Shown: piece by piece, positions 34,321 through 43,991 of the stretch
Layout: each line of letters begins with the position of its first letter
Position numbering within the stretch: position 1 is the first letter of the stretch
Source of the DNA: an uncultured Lachnospiraceae bacterium
GTDB taxonomy: Bacteria; Bacillota; Clostridia; Lachnospirales; Lachnospiraceae
Direction: 5' to 3'
DNA length: 64,000 bases
Assembly (NCBI GenBank): GCA_910585345.1
Contig: CAJUDS010000002.1
Location: 1 to 64,000, forward strand
Program-made: the position numbers and the translations under genes
Notes under the pieces: generated by a model
Seen by the model: the letters and a program-made list of their open reading frames with translations, nothing else
Told to the model about the DNA's origin: nothing
Databases searched by the model: none

Positions 34321-34746
34321 TCACTTCTTCTCCAGAAAAATTTTTCTCGTTATGAAATTATAAACCATAACAATACCTGTGGCAATAACTTTTCCAAAAG
34401 TTTCCGCCCACTGTCTGCTCATATACTGCATCAAAGCCGGAAGATGCAGATAAATTCCCTCTATGCACAAATAAATAACCAACTCGTTCAGCAGCAGTCC
34501 GACCACGCTCAGCGCCGTAAAAATAAGGAATTCTTTTCTCTTATCCGCATGGTCCTTCCGCTCAAATACAAACGTCATGCTGGCCGTATAATTAAAGATC
34601 AGGGAGACGGTAAAACTGAAAAAGTTCGCTGCCAGGTAATGTACGCCAAATACGCTGGAAAGGAGCTTGAAAACGCCAAAATCAATGAAAAAGGCAATCA
34701 ACCCTACAACGCCGAATTTTAAAATCTGATCAATTAGTTTCTTCAT
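34321..34746 (-). CDS. gtrA: GtrA-family membrane protein
   Basis: 141 aa with four membrane helices. FGVVGLIAFFIDFGVF and FSFTVSLIFNYTASMTFVF are typical of GtrA, a flippase-like carrier for undecaprenyl-phosphate sugars. The gene overlaps the pgm stop region. ATG 34746 is preferred, although ATG 34767 is possible and neither has a strong ribosome site. GtrB-like (59369) and GtrII-like (53923) partners occur elsewhere in the window. Confidence 0.85.
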   Translation of the reverse strand: MKKLIDQILKFGVVGLIAFFIDFGVFKLLSSVFGVHYLAANFFSFTVSLIFNYTASMTFVFERKDHADKRKEFLIFTALSVVGLLLNELVIYLCIEGIYLHLPALMQYMSRQWAETFGKVIATGIVMVYNFITRKIFLEKK

Positions 34747-34753
34747 GCCGCCG

Positions 34754-36487
34754 TTATTTACCCTCATCCAGTTTCTTTTTCAGTTCTTCGGTAAGCGCGT
34801 CAACTTTTGCCTGCGCGTCTTCCAGATTTTCACCCTTTACGCCCATGTAGAATTTAATCTTCGGTTCTGTACCGGACGGTCTTGCGCAGCACCAAGAATC
34901 GTTTGTGAGGTCAAAGTACAGTACGTTGGACTGTGGAAGCCCGGTTTCAGACTCCGCGCCCGTCGCCAGATCCGTTACCCTGCCGCTGACATAATCACGG
35001 ATAGCCGTTGCTTTCAGCTCGCCAAATTCTTTCGGCGGATTGCTTCTCAGACGGTCCATAATTTCCGCGATCTGCTTGGAACCATCGATTCCTTTCAAGG
35101 TGATGGCATACTGGCTCTCCTTGTAATAGCCAAACTGTTCATATAATTTCAGCATCTGGTCCCAAAGCGTAATTCCATGCTTTTTGCACCATGCGGCCGC
35201 TTCGCACAGACACATCACGGCGACAACCGCATCCTTATCCCTGGCATGGGTTCCCACCAGGCAGCCGTAGCTTTCTTCCAGGCCGAATACATAATTATTG
35301 CTGCCAGTCTGCTCGAACAGCTTAATCTGTTCCCCGATGAATTTGAATCCTGTTAAAACTTCGATACATTTTACCTGGTACTGATCGGAAATCGCTTTCG
35401 CCATATTCGTTGTCACAATCGTCGTTATCAAAGCCGGATTTTCGGGCATCGTGCCTCCCGCACGGCGTTCCCGCAAAATATACTCTGCAATCAGCATACC
35501 CGACATATTGCCTGTAAAGGGCACGTATTCCCCTGTTTTCGTATCTTTGGCGTAAATCCCCAGACGGTCCGCATCCGGATCAGTTGCCAGCACGATATCG
35601 GCGTCTTTCTCCTTTGCCAGCGCAAGCGCCAGTGTAAACGCTTTGGGATCTTCCGGATTCGGATAGTCCAGTGTCGTAAAGTCAGGATCCGGCAGTTCCT
35701 GCTCCGGTACGACATACACATGTTTGAAGCCAAGCTCTGAGAGAATCCGCCTTACCGGCACATTTCCCGTACCATGGAACGGTGTGTATACGATTTTGAT
35801 ATCATCAGCCATTTCCTGAATAATTTCCGGATGAATAATCTGCTTTTTCAGCTCTGCCATATAAGCGTCGTCGATCTCCTGACCGATAACAACGTACAGG
35901 CCCGCTTTTTTGGCCTCTTCCTTATCCATCGTCTTCACCGTATGATAATCAGTAACCGCCTTTACTTCCGCAATGATTTCTTTATCTTTAGGAGCCGTCA
36001 CCTGTGCGCCGTCCTCCCAATATACTTTATAACCGTTGTACTCCGGCGGATTATGGCTTGCAGTCACTACGATGCCGGAAATGCAGCCCAGCCTGCGCAG
36101 GGCAAAGGAAAGCTCCGGCGTAGGGCGAAGCGCGTCAAACACGTAGGCCTTGATACCGTTTGCCGCCATACACAGAGCCGCCTCATCTGCAAACTCCGGA
36201 GACATCCGGCGGGAATCATAAGCAATGGCAATTCCTTTCTCTTTGCCGCCCTTTTTTAAAATATAATTGGCAAGTCCCTGGGTCGCTTTCCGCACCGTAT
36301 AAATATTCATACGGTTGGTGCCGGCGCCGATCACGCCGCGCAGACCCCCCGTACCGAATTCCAGCTCTTTGTAAAACCGGTCTTCCACTTCCGCGTCGTC
36401 ATCTTTGATTGCCATCAGTTCCTTTTTGGTTTCTTCGTCGAAATAAGAATCCTCCAGCCAAAATTGATATTCCTCTTTGTAGCTCAT
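34754..36487 (-). CDS. pgcA: Phosphoglucomutase/phosphomannomutase
   Basis: 577 aa. The catalytic phosphoserine loop is TASHNPPEYNG, the metal loop DPDADRLG, the sugar loop GLEESYG, and the phosphate-binding loop RPSGTEPKIK. It interconverts glucose 6-phosphate and glucose 1-phosphate, feeding dTDP-glucose made by RfbA in the same operon. The start at 36487 has AGGAGG 7 nt upstream; the ATG at 36493 would be too close. Cytoplasmic. Confidence 0.93.
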   Translation of the reverse strand: MSYKEEYQFWLEDSYFDEETKKELMAIKDDDAEVEDRFYKELEFGTGGLRGVIGAGTNRMNIYTVRKATQGLANYILKKGGKEKGIAIAYDSRRMSPEFADEAALCMAANGIKAYVFDALRPTPELSFALRRLGCISGIVVTASHNPPEYNGYKVYWEDGAQVTAPKDKEIIAEVKAVTDYHTVKTMDKEEAKKAGLYVVIGQEIDDAYMAELKKQIIHPEIIQEMADDIKIVYTPFHGTGNVPVRRILSELGFKHVYVVPEQELPDPDFTTLDYPNPEDPKAFTLALALAKEKDADIVLATDPDADRLGIYAKDTKTGEYVPFTGNMSGMLIAEYILRERRAGGTMPENPALITTIVTTNMAKAISDQYQVKCIEVLTGFKFIGEQIKLFEQTGSNNYVFGLEESYGCLVGTHARDKDAVVAVMCLCEAAAWCKKHGITLWDQMLKLYEQFGYYKESQYAITLKGIDGSKQIAEIMDRLRSNPPKEFGELKATAIRDYVSGRVTDLATGAESETGLPQSNVLYFDLTNDSWCCARPSGTEPKIKFYMGVKGENLEDAQAKVDALTEELKKKLDEGK

Positions 36488-36544
36488 TACCATACCTCCT
36501 GATTTTATATATTTCCAAATGAACGGGCCCGCTAAAAACCTGTT

Positions 36545-38551
36545 TCATTCATTTGTTCCCCTCCATAGGCGCAGGCTGAAATCACTCCTGTCCAGAGAAA
36601 AATTAGGATTATAATAGGGATCCCCCTGTTCCAGTACATCTTTCCATTTCCGGCGAAACCGCGCCGACTCTTCGTCATACCGCCGCGCCCTCTCATCCTG
36701 ATCGTCCAGTCCCCGCGATTTGGATTCATAATGATAGAGCTCCGCAAACGGCGTAAATACATTCAAAAGCCCCTGTTCCCGCAGGCGCAGGCAGAAGTCC
36801 ACATCATTCAGCGCCACTGCAAAGCGCTCGTCCAGTCCGCCCAGCTCGTCAAACCGTTTTTTCCGCACAAGCAGACAGGCGCCCGTCACGGCGGACACAT
36901 CCTGCGCATAGCACAGTCTGCCCATATAACCGACGTTTTCATAATTGACTTTATAATGAGAATGACCGGCAGTCCGGTGCGCCCCCAGCCCAAGAACAAT
37001 ACCGGCATGCTGGATCGTCCTGTCTGCGTAATACAACTTAGCGCCTACCGCTCCCACATCTTCCCGCTGCCCGTACATCAACAGCTCTTCCAGCCAGTTT
37101 ACCGTGATCACCTCGGTATCATTGTTCAGCAGCAGCAGAAACTCTCCCTCTGCATAGGAAGCTCCGAAATTATTGATTTTGGAATAGTTAAATTCTCCCT
37201 CATAGGTCACTATTCTGATCCGCGGATGTCTGCCGATCTCTTCATAATACTCCCTGATTTCCTGCGTCGTACTGTTGTTCTCCACGATAATAATCTCATA
37301 ATTTTCATATGTGGACTTGTCCAGTATCGAAGAGATGCATCTGCGTAGATCCTCCGTATGGTCTTTATTGGCAATGATAACCGATACCTTCGGATACGCA
37401 GTCAACTGGTATTGGATGCGGAAGATCGTCTCGAACGCCCGCGTACTTGTAATTTCAAAATGCTCCATGCCGCAGACACGCAGATGATCGGCAATCGCCC
37501 CTCTGGCAGACTCAATGCAGTATAATTTAGCGCTGATATCCGAAGCCACGCTCGCTTTATGGGAGCGCCAGTAGTACAGAAGCTTTGGAACATGCACTAC
37601 CTTTTTGGCGCGGGTTGTCAGACGCAGTATCATATCATGATCCTGACTTCCGTCAAACTCCGAACGAAACAACTCCGTACCTTCCAAAAGCTCCCTTGCA
37701 AAGGCGCTGAAATGGCAGATATAATTGTTGGCGCGCAGATTGTCAATCGCATAGTCCGGTTTGAAATGCAGCGTAATCATATTATCAATGTTCCCGTTTT
37801 TAAATGTGGCTTCATCGCAATAGATATAATCCGCATCCTGTTCACAGATTACTTTCATATATTCAAACAATACGCACGGGTGCAGAATATCGTCATGGTC
37901 AAACAAGGCGATATACTGCCCTGAAGCCATACGATAACACTCGTTTGTATTGCCGGAAATTCCTTCGTTTGTATCCAGCTTCCGATAGACAATCCTTCTG
38001 TCCTCTGCCTGATACCGGCGGCAGATTTCTTCCACATAGCCATGCTCCCCGTCAGAACCGTCCGCCAGACACAACTCCCATTTTTCATAGGTCTGGGCAA
38101 TGACCGAGTCGATCATCTCTGTCAGGAATTTGTGCGGCGTATTATACAGAGGGACGAGGATGCTGAACGTAATATCCTTTGGAAAACTGGTCCTGCGCAT
38201 GGCCTGAACCTGCTCCTGCGTGGGAAAGCTGGCCTTCCCATGCTGCCGCATGGCCTTCTTTTCTATCAATTTGCTGTGCAGCTTTCTGGCAATTCCCCGC
38301 GGGCTTCCGAGTCGGACAATGCGGTCTTTCATACGGATGATCCAGTGCATGACGCTGCGCAAAGGCTTTGACAGCTTCCAAAGCGGATTGTTCTTAATCC
38401 GTTTCAGCTTAAAATCCAAATCTTCCGCCTCCGCTTTTGCAGCCGCGAGCCTGGCCGCCAGATCCGTATTCTTTTCCTTTTCTTTTTCATACGCCAGACG
38501 ATAATAGGACAAAAGCTCCTCCGTCTGCTCTTTCTTTTCGATGTTTTTCAT
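36545..38551 (-). CDS. Two-domain GT2 glycosyltransferase
   Basis: 668 aa from ATG 38551, which overlaps the previous stop by 4 nt (ATGA). A coiled-coil N-terminus (about 1-60) is followed by two GT-A domains. The first has SILVPLYNTPHKF, DGSDGEHG and LFDHDDILHP. The second has VSVIIANKDHTEDL, VENNSTT, LLLNNDTEV and VALNDVDFCLRLRE. Both have metal sites, so it may add two sugars in turn. Domain 1 resembles the 451-aa GT at 31458 and domain 2 the C-terminal domain of the neighbouring 639-aa GT. Confidence 0.88.
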   Translation of the reverse strand: MKNIEKKEQTEELLSYYRLAYEKEKEKNTDLAARLAAAKAEAEDLDFKLKRIKNNPLWKLSKPLRSVMHWIIRMKDRIVRLGSPRGIARKLHSKLIEKKAMRQHGKASFPTQEQVQAMRRTSFPKDITFSILVPLYNTPHKFLTEMIDSVIAQTYEKWELCLADGSDGEHGYVEEICRRYQAEDRRIVYRKLDTNEGISGNTNECYRMASGQYIALFDHDDILHPCVLFEYMKVICEQDADYIYCDEATFKNGNIDNMITLHFKPDYAIDNLRANNYICHFSAFARELLEGTELFRSEFDGSQDHDMILRLTTRAKKVVHVPKLLYYWRSHKASVASDISAKLYCIESARGAIADHLRVCGMEHFEITSTRAFETIFRIQYQLTAYPKVSVIIANKDHTEDLRRCISSILDKSTYENYEIIIVENNSTTQEIREYYEEIGRHPRIRIVTYEGEFNYSKINNFGASYAEGEFLLLLNNDTEVITVNWLEELLMYGQREDVGAVGAKLYYADRTIQHAGIVLGLGAHRTAGHSHYKVNYENVGYMGRLCYAQDVSAVTGACLLVRKKRFDELGGLDERFAVALNDVDFCLRLREQGLLNVFTPFAELYHYESKSRGLDDQDERARRYDEESARFRRKWKDVLEQGDPYYNPNFSLDRSDFSLRLWRGTNE

Positions 38552-40467
38552 ATTTGAAAGCTCTTTTCCGTTCTGCAGTACAGTTTCTGCTTGGAGCATC
38601 TGTCTTTTGCCAGCATGGATACGGTGTAAACGCCTTTGGGCAGCGTATCCTTCGGAATCCTGCATACGAAACCGGCAAGCTCCACCTGTTTCTGCCGGGG
38701 CAGAATGCGCGCCACGTCCTCCCGGTACCGTTCCAGCACTTTGGCCTCGTAAATCGTTCCCTGTGGACCGTGCAGCAGCAGTTTCCTTGCATAACGGCAG
38801 TTATCCATCCCCAGCACATAGGACCATCCCTCGATCCAGTATACGTCGCCCCGTTCCGTGAATTCCAGTTTCTTTTCCTCTCTGGCATGCTCCACATTGA
38901 CAATCAGACAGCCATTCTGCCACTTCACCGGCTCGCGGCCCTTCCAGCGCTTCACTTCGGTATAATAGTCCCGCTTTTCAAATGCATACATAAAATTCGG
39001 GTAATACAGGCTGGAATGCACAGCCAGATTTCTGCTGTAAAAAGGGTCAAAACTTTTCAGCGAAGGATGTCTGCCAAACAGCCTGTCCTTTTCCTGCAGG
39101 AGACGGAGCCATTTCTCATCGGACAGATTGTCGTCTCCCCGGCTGAAAGACTCATGGTGATACAACGCAACATCGCCCCGAAATATGTTATAATATCCAA
39201 GCTCATACAAGGTAAAGCAAAAATCAACGTCATTATAAGACACCTGCAGCCCTTCATAAAAGCATCCTGCTTCCCTGAACTTTTCTTTCGAGACAAGCAG
39301 GCAGGCTGCCGTTACTCCTATCATATCATAAATATGCCTGTTCTGACCATGATAATACGAATTTTCGTCATGATGTTTGAGAAGTTTATGCACAGGCCCA
39401 ACTTTGATATTGGTAATACCTGCATGCTGAATCAAATCGCTGTCCGGATAGAGCAGCTTTGCCCCCACCGCGCCCGCATGCGGCAGGACGGCCTTTTCCA
39501 GAAGTTTCAGCAGCCAGTCCTGCTGCAGAATCTCCATATCGTCGTTGAGAAAGAGCAGATAGTTCCCCTTTGCTTCCTGCGCGCCGAGATTGCACATTTT
39601 AGAAAAATTGAAAGGCATGGGCGCATAGAGATAGCGGAAATCATACAAAGACGCCATAGCTTCCACGGCGGCTTTGTTTTCCGCACTGCTGCCGTTGTCT
39701 GTCACGATAATTTCCAGCGCAATCTGCGGTCCATCTCCCATGGATAATGTTGTCTTTTCACGCAGACTCGACAAACAGGTGCGCAGAACCTGCGGATTAT
39801 CCCTGGAGGGGATGATAACCGATACGGACAGTTCCCGCAGTCCATCTGCCGCCGCTCTTCCCGTCCATTCCAGGAACGATGCTTCGTTTTCCACATCGTC
39901 TTTCTCTTCCTTCATATGAATCAGCACACGGCCCACAGGTGCGATCGCCTTCTCCCTGTCGTTGGCGCAAATCCATTTGCTGTCGGTAACTTTGCGGGTA
40001 AGCGTCCGCAGCAGTCGGTAGCACGCCCGGCTGCTACAGTCCGTCAGACACTTCCGCCATGTCTCTTCTGCCATATCCGCCAGCAGTTCCCGCCGCACTG
40101 CAAAATAATGTCCAAAATACTGAAAACAGTCAAGCGTATCCGGCGACCACTGCGGCTTGAACCAGGGCGCATACCGCTCTCCGTTTTCGTCGATACAGTC
40201 CTCGTCCGCATAAGCGATCTGCACATAGGGATGGGCCTGAAAGAACGCCGCCATCACCCCCGCCGCCTTTTCTTCCACGATACCGTCTCTGTCAGCAAAT
40301 ACCACGATCTCCTCCGGCAGAAGTGGAAACTTTTCCCGTTTCCAGTCTTCGTTGTGCAGATACCACTGCCTGTAGCAGTCTTTCTGACGTTCCACTTCCT
40401 TGGCATATTTTTTATAACATATGCTATTTAATTTCCCCTGAATTTCTTCCTTTATTTTGAAAGCCAT
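38548..40467 (-). CDS. Large GT2 glycosyltransferase
   Basis: 639 aa. The N-terminal 200 residues form an incomplete GT-like domain (VVFADRDG, YADEDCID). A full GT-A domain follows with VSVIIPSRDNPQVL, TDNGSS, LLFLNDDMEI and VSYNDVDFCFTLYE. A C-terminal beta-domain (about 520-639) may bind substrate. AAAGGACTGAC precedes the ATG, and the gene overlaps the end of the methyltransferase-kinase gene by 16 nt. Cytoplasmic assembly enzyme of the glycan. Confidence 0.85.
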   Translation of the reverse strand: MAFKIKEEIQGKLNSICYKKYAKEVERQKDCYRQWYLHNEDWKREKFPLLPEEIVVFADRDGIVEEKAAGVMAAFFQAHPYVQIAYADEDCIDENGERYAPWFKPQWSPDTLDCFQYFGHYFAVRRELLADMAEETWRKCLTDCSSRACYRLLRTLTRKVTDSKWICANDREKAIAPVGRVLIHMKEEKDDVENEASFLEWTGRAAADGLRELSVSVIIPSRDNPQVLRTCLSSLREKTTLSMGDGPQIALEIIVTDNGSSAENKAAVEAMASLYDFRYLYAPMPFNFSKMCNLGAQEAKGNYLLFLNDDMEILQQDWLLKLLEKAVLPHAGAVGAKLLYPDSDLIQHAGITNIKVGPVHKLLKHHDENSYYHGQNRHIYDMIGVTAACLLVSKEKFREAGCFYEGLQVSYNDVDFCFTLYELGYYNIFRGDVALYHHESFSRGDDNLSDEKWLRLLQEKDRLFGRHPSLKSFDPFYSRNLAVHSSLYYPNFMYAFEKRDYYTEVKRWKGREPVKWQNGCLIVNVEHAREEKKLEFTERGDVYWIEGWSYVLGMDNCRYARKLLLHGPQGTIYEAKVLERYREDVARILPRQKQVELAGFVCRIPKDTLPKGVYTVSMLAKDRCSKQKLYCRTEKSFQI

Positions 40468-42551
40468 GTCAGTCCTTTATAAAGTCCCCGTTTTTTCTCT
40501 TTTTCTTCTCCGCTCATACCCGCGGCCATCTTTTGAGAAATGCGGACGATTTCCAGCTCCACATGCAGACTGCCCGCCTGCGCCTGTTTCCCGTTACAGA
40601 TGACGATGCCCGGATCCTCCGTAGCAAACACAACAGCCTGATCGGAAATTAATTTTCCATTTAACTTTATTTCTTTCCCTCTCAAGGACAACGCGGTTCC
40701 GCCTATTGACAATGCGCCCACCTGCACGATACAGTAATCGAGCGCCGGGTCAAGGCGAATGGCGCGCAGCCCCTGCCGATATTCTATATCTATTGTTATT
40801 TTTTCTTTTTCGCAATATACGTCATGCAGGAAATATGATTGTGCCTCGGAAAACCCCTCTCCGTAATCCTCATAAATCTGGATACGGTTTCTCTGCCGCT
40901 TTTCCACATATTGATGTACCAGCGGGACCGCCGGCACAACCGGCATGTCAATGGCATCCCGGATTTCCACCATTGACATGCGGCTGCCTGTGGCGCTCTT
41001 CTGGAATACCCTCTCTTTCTCCACGATCTCTGCCAGAAACGTTTCGTTCCATGCTCCCTGTTCCCGCCATCCCATTACTTCCCGGATCAGCGAGAGACTC
41101 TTTTCCTTTCTTTTTTCAGAACCGATCCCATAACAATACAACGCCCTTCCAATCAGTTCCTTCGCAGAAACCTTTTCTTCCGATACCCATTCATAGTCAA
41201 TCAGATTCCACACGCCGCCGCTCACGATGATATTGGAAAAAACCATGTCATAATTATAGACGGGCGGGTTCGTTGGATATTCCACCATTTCCCGGTATTT
41301 CTCAAACAGTCTGTCAAAACCGTCCATATCGCCGCGTTCCAGGCAGTCGTCAAAAAGTTCCTCCAATGTCCTGCCTGCCAGATAAGTAAATACCGCTTCC
41401 TCTCCGTCCAGCGTACACCGGTTTACCGCCAGAGCGCTTCCTTCATATGCCGCCGTCAGCTTACGGCAGGTGTCCTCCATTTTTCTGACATGAACCTTCG
41501 CTTTCTCATGCAAAGGAATTTTACGCACTTCCAGGTTCCCGCTCTGCCTCTGTTTCCGGATCTCTGTTAAAATGGCGTACTGCGGCGCCCTGTCATTGGA
41601 AAATCTGGCGTAAGACACCGGAATCGCCTGGCCCGTAACCAATACATAAGAATTCGAAAACTGTGGAAATAACCCTTCGCGCACCAATCCGTCATATACG
41701 TTTTTTTCATCAAATAAAAAAAGCCTGTCCCTGTCAAAATTTCTGTTATTATTGCATAACTCGCCGATTCCCGGCAGTCTGGCATCGGAATAGAGACAGG
41801 TCATAAATTTATAGTCCGGATATGGATAATAGAAAGAATAGTCGCTGACACCGCTGGCACGGCAAATCTCTTCCAGCTCTTTTCTCGTAAAAGTACGCAC
41901 ACCGCCGCCCGCGGGATAGCCTTCTATCCCGTCAAAATATGTTCCCAGATGGTCTTCCTTACATCCTGCCCAGTACTTCAGTCCGAAACGGTTTTCGATG
42001 GCAATGACCATACGGCCGCCCGGCGCGAGATGCTTTTGCAGAATCGTCATAAACATGGTAAAGGGATTGCTGCCGCCGATATAGCTCTGTGCATATTCAA
42101 ATACACCGATCAGGAAAATATAATCATAATCGCACGCCAGCTCCGGTTCGATGTCCTGAAAATTACCAAGCCGGATTGTCACATTGCGACAGTCAGGATG
42201 GCGGTATGCATTAATGAGACTTCTCTTTTTTGACAATTCGATACAAGTGACACTTCCCGCCTTTGCCGACAGAGCTCCTGTAATCGCCCCGCAGCCGGAT
42301 CCCACTTCCAGTACCTTATCCTTTTTTCCGACCGGAATCCAGCCTACAATGTTTTCCCGCAGATGCGAGAGATGATAGAGCACCGGCCAGCTTTTTGCCT
42401 CTTCTATGATTCTGCTGTAAGAAGACGGCCCGTTCGTCTTTACAATTTCCAGTATCTCGTCTTCCACTGCGCCGTCGCAGTACAGATCCGCACCGGGATA
42501 ATGGGTGTCATCGATCGTAATATTCCCTATTTTCTCAATCATCCTATACAT
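40452..42551 (-). CDS. WbdD-like methyltransferase-kinase fusion, candidate chain terminator
   Basis: 699 aa. Residues 60-260 are a class I SAM methyltransferase (motif I VLEVGSGCG at 80-88, CIELS at 103-107, APGGRMVIAIENR). Residues 330-500 look like a kinase or aminoglycoside phosphotransferase lobe, with the catalytic-loop pattern D435-x4-N440 (NYDMVFSNI) and metal Asp D452 (IDYEW). A beta-rich tail follows. In Gram-negative O-antigen loci the WbdD fusion phosphorylates and methylates the chain end, and this mark is read by Wzt. The gene sits directly after wzt and overlaps it by 8 nt, so the same role is likely here. Confidence 0.7.
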   Translation of the reverse strand: MYRMIEKIGNITIDDTHYPGADLYCDGAVEDEILEIVKTNGPSSYSRIIEEAKSWPVLYHLSHLRENIVGWIPVGKKDKVLEVGSGCGAITGALSAKAGSVTCIELSKKRSLINAYRHPDCRNVTIRLGNFQDIEPELACDYDYIFLIGVFEYAQSYIGGSNPFTMFMTILQKHLAPGGRMVIAIENRFGLKYWAGCKEDHLGTYFDGIEGYPAGGGVRTFTRKELEEICRASGVSDYSFYYPYPDYKFMTCLYSDARLPGIGELCNNNRNFDRDRLFLFDEKNVYDGLVREGLFPQFSNSYVLVTGQAIPVSYARFSNDRAPQYAILTEIRKQRQSGNLEVRKIPLHEKAKVHVRKMEDTCRKLTAAYEGSALAVNRCTLDGEEAVFTYLAGRTLEELFDDCLERGDMDGFDRLFEKYREMVEYPTNPPVYNYDMVFSNIIVSGGVWNLIDYEWVSEEKVSAKELIGRALYCYGIGSEKRKEKSLSLIREVMGWREQGAWNETFLAEIVEKERVFQKSATGSRMSMVEIRDAIDMPVVPAVPLVHQYVEKRQRNRIQIYEDYGEGFSEAQSYFLHDVYCEKEKITIDIEYRQGLRAIRLDPALDYCIVQVGALSIGGTALSLRGKEIKLNGKLISDQAVVFATEDPGIVICNGKQAQAGSLHVELEIVRISQKMAAGMSGEEKEKKRGLYKGLTWLSK

Positions 42552-43854
42552 CCTTTACCGTTACTCTGGAATCCATATCATAGTATCCTACCGTATCTTT
42601 ATCCGATATAACCGTGATATCCATCACATCATAAAGTCTGTGATATACCATAAAACGATCTCCCTCGTATCCTGTCAGACCGAGAGAAATCAAATATTCG
42701 CCGCCTTGTAAATTCATCTTCTGGGTAAAGACAGCTTCCTTCACCTCTCCTGCATGCACCGGCTCTAAAAAAGACTTCTCTACCATCGAATTGGTTCCTG
42801 TAATTTCCACACCCTTCGCGTTTTTAATCGAGCACGCAAAAATAGGCGCCGGCAAATCTTGCCAAAACCGCACCCGCATATGCACGGAAAAGCTGCTTCC
42901 CTTTAATACCGCATTGGTATGCATCCCTTTGTCATCGGTGATATAATACTCTGTAATCACCGCCTCTTTTGTGCCATAGTCCAGAGTCCCCGTATCCGTT
43001 CCTCCTGCTTCTGACCGTATTTCTCCCGCTTCTGTCCCATCCCGCCCGGCGGCGCTGGTCACTTCCTCATCTTCCAGCAGATCCGTGCCTGCTTCATGGA
43101 CTTCATGCGCTGCAAACTGCCCCACCAGTACCTGTTTATAGAGATCAATCATTTCTTTGGGAGAACCCTCAGCCAATTTTTCTCCTTTATTCAAAAGCAC
43201 AACCCTGTCACAGTATTTGCTGACGCTGCTCAGATCATGACTGACAAAGAGAATCGTTTTGCCCATCTTTTTAAACTCTTCAAATTTATGATAGCATTTC
43301 GCCTGGAAAAACACGTCTCCCACAGAAAGCGCCTCGTCGACAATCAGTATTTCCGGATCAATATTGATGGCCACCGCAAAGGCAAGCCGGACAAACATAC
43401 CGCTGGAATACGTCTTACAGGGCTGATATACATAGTCTCCGATATCTGCAAACGCAAGAATGCTTTCCAGTTTTGCGTCGATTTCCTCTTTGGAAAAACC
43501 GATCATCGTTCCGTTCAAATATACATTCTCGACTCCGTTGTACTCCATATTGAATCCGGCCCCCAGCTCAAGCAGCGCTGAAATTCTCCCATCCACCTCC
43601 ACGCTCCCTGCAGTTGGATTGAGTACGCCTGTAATAATTTTCAGCATCGTCGATTTGCCGGAGCCATTGGTTCCAATAATGCCCACCGTTTCTCCCTGCC
43701 GGACATCAAGATTTACATTACGCAGCGCATAATGCTCTTTATAGCGTTTTCCACGGGAAAACCCTAACGCCTCTTTCATTCTGTCCATCGGTTTATCATA
43801 CAATTTATAAATTTTGTTCAGATCCCTGACCCGGATCGTAACGTTCTCATCCAT
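42544..43854 (-). CDS. wzt: ABC exporter ATPase with polysaccharide-binding tail
   Basis: 436 aa from ATG 43854 (GAGAGG upstream). Residues 1-245 are an ABC ATPase: Walker A GTNGSGKS, signature YSSGM, Walker B ILIVDEA, H-loop VSHD. After an acidic linker (about 260-300) comes a Wzt-type C-terminal beta-sandwich (TEYYITDDKGMHTNAVLKG to YYDMDS), which binds the modified end of the exported polymer in O-antigen systems. Pairs with the permease gene upstream. The open frame continues through a repeated spacer before the chosen start. Confidence 0.9.
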   Translation of the reverse strand: MDENVTIRVRDLNKIYKLYDKPMDRMKEALGFSRGKRYKEHYALRNVNLDVRQGETVGIIGTNGSGKSTMLKIITGVLNPTAGSVEVDGRISALLELGAGFNMEYNGVENVYLNGTMIGFSKEEIDAKLESILAFADIGDYVYQPCKTYSSGMFVRLAFAVAINIDPEILIVDEALSVGDVFFQAKCYHKFEEFKKMGKTILFVSHDLSSVSKYCDRVVLLNKGEKLAEGSPKEMIDLYKQVLVGQFAAHEVHEAGTDLLEDEEVTSAAGRDGTEAGEIRSEAGGTDTGTLDYGTKEAVITEYYITDDKGMHTNAVLKGSSFSVHMRVRFWQDLPAPIFACSIKNAKGVEITGTNSMVEKSFLEPVHAGEVKEAVFTQKMNLQGGEYLISLGLTGYEGDRFMVYHRLYDVMDITVISDKDTVGYYDMDSRVTVKDV

Positions 43855-43870
43855 ATGCTGACTATCCTCT

Positions 43871-43967
43871 CTTCGCGCTGCAGCCATGCAGGCACGCGCA
43901 GCTCCTTTCCGCGGCTTTCCGCTCTCACACTCCCTCTTCACGCTGCTGCCATACAGGCACGCACAGC
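43871..43967. repeat. Imperfect 32-bp direct repeat in the wzm-wzt spacer
   Basis: Two copies (43871-43902 and 43936-43967), 28 of 32 identical, 65 nt apart, with the core GCCATxCAGGCACGC. They fill most of the 137-nt gap between the permease and ATPase genes. The minus-strand frame of wzt is open across both, so the duplication may once have been coding or may encode an alternative N-terminal extension. Confidence 0.6.
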
Positions 43968-43991
43968 GGCGTCTGCACAGCGTTGCAGCGC

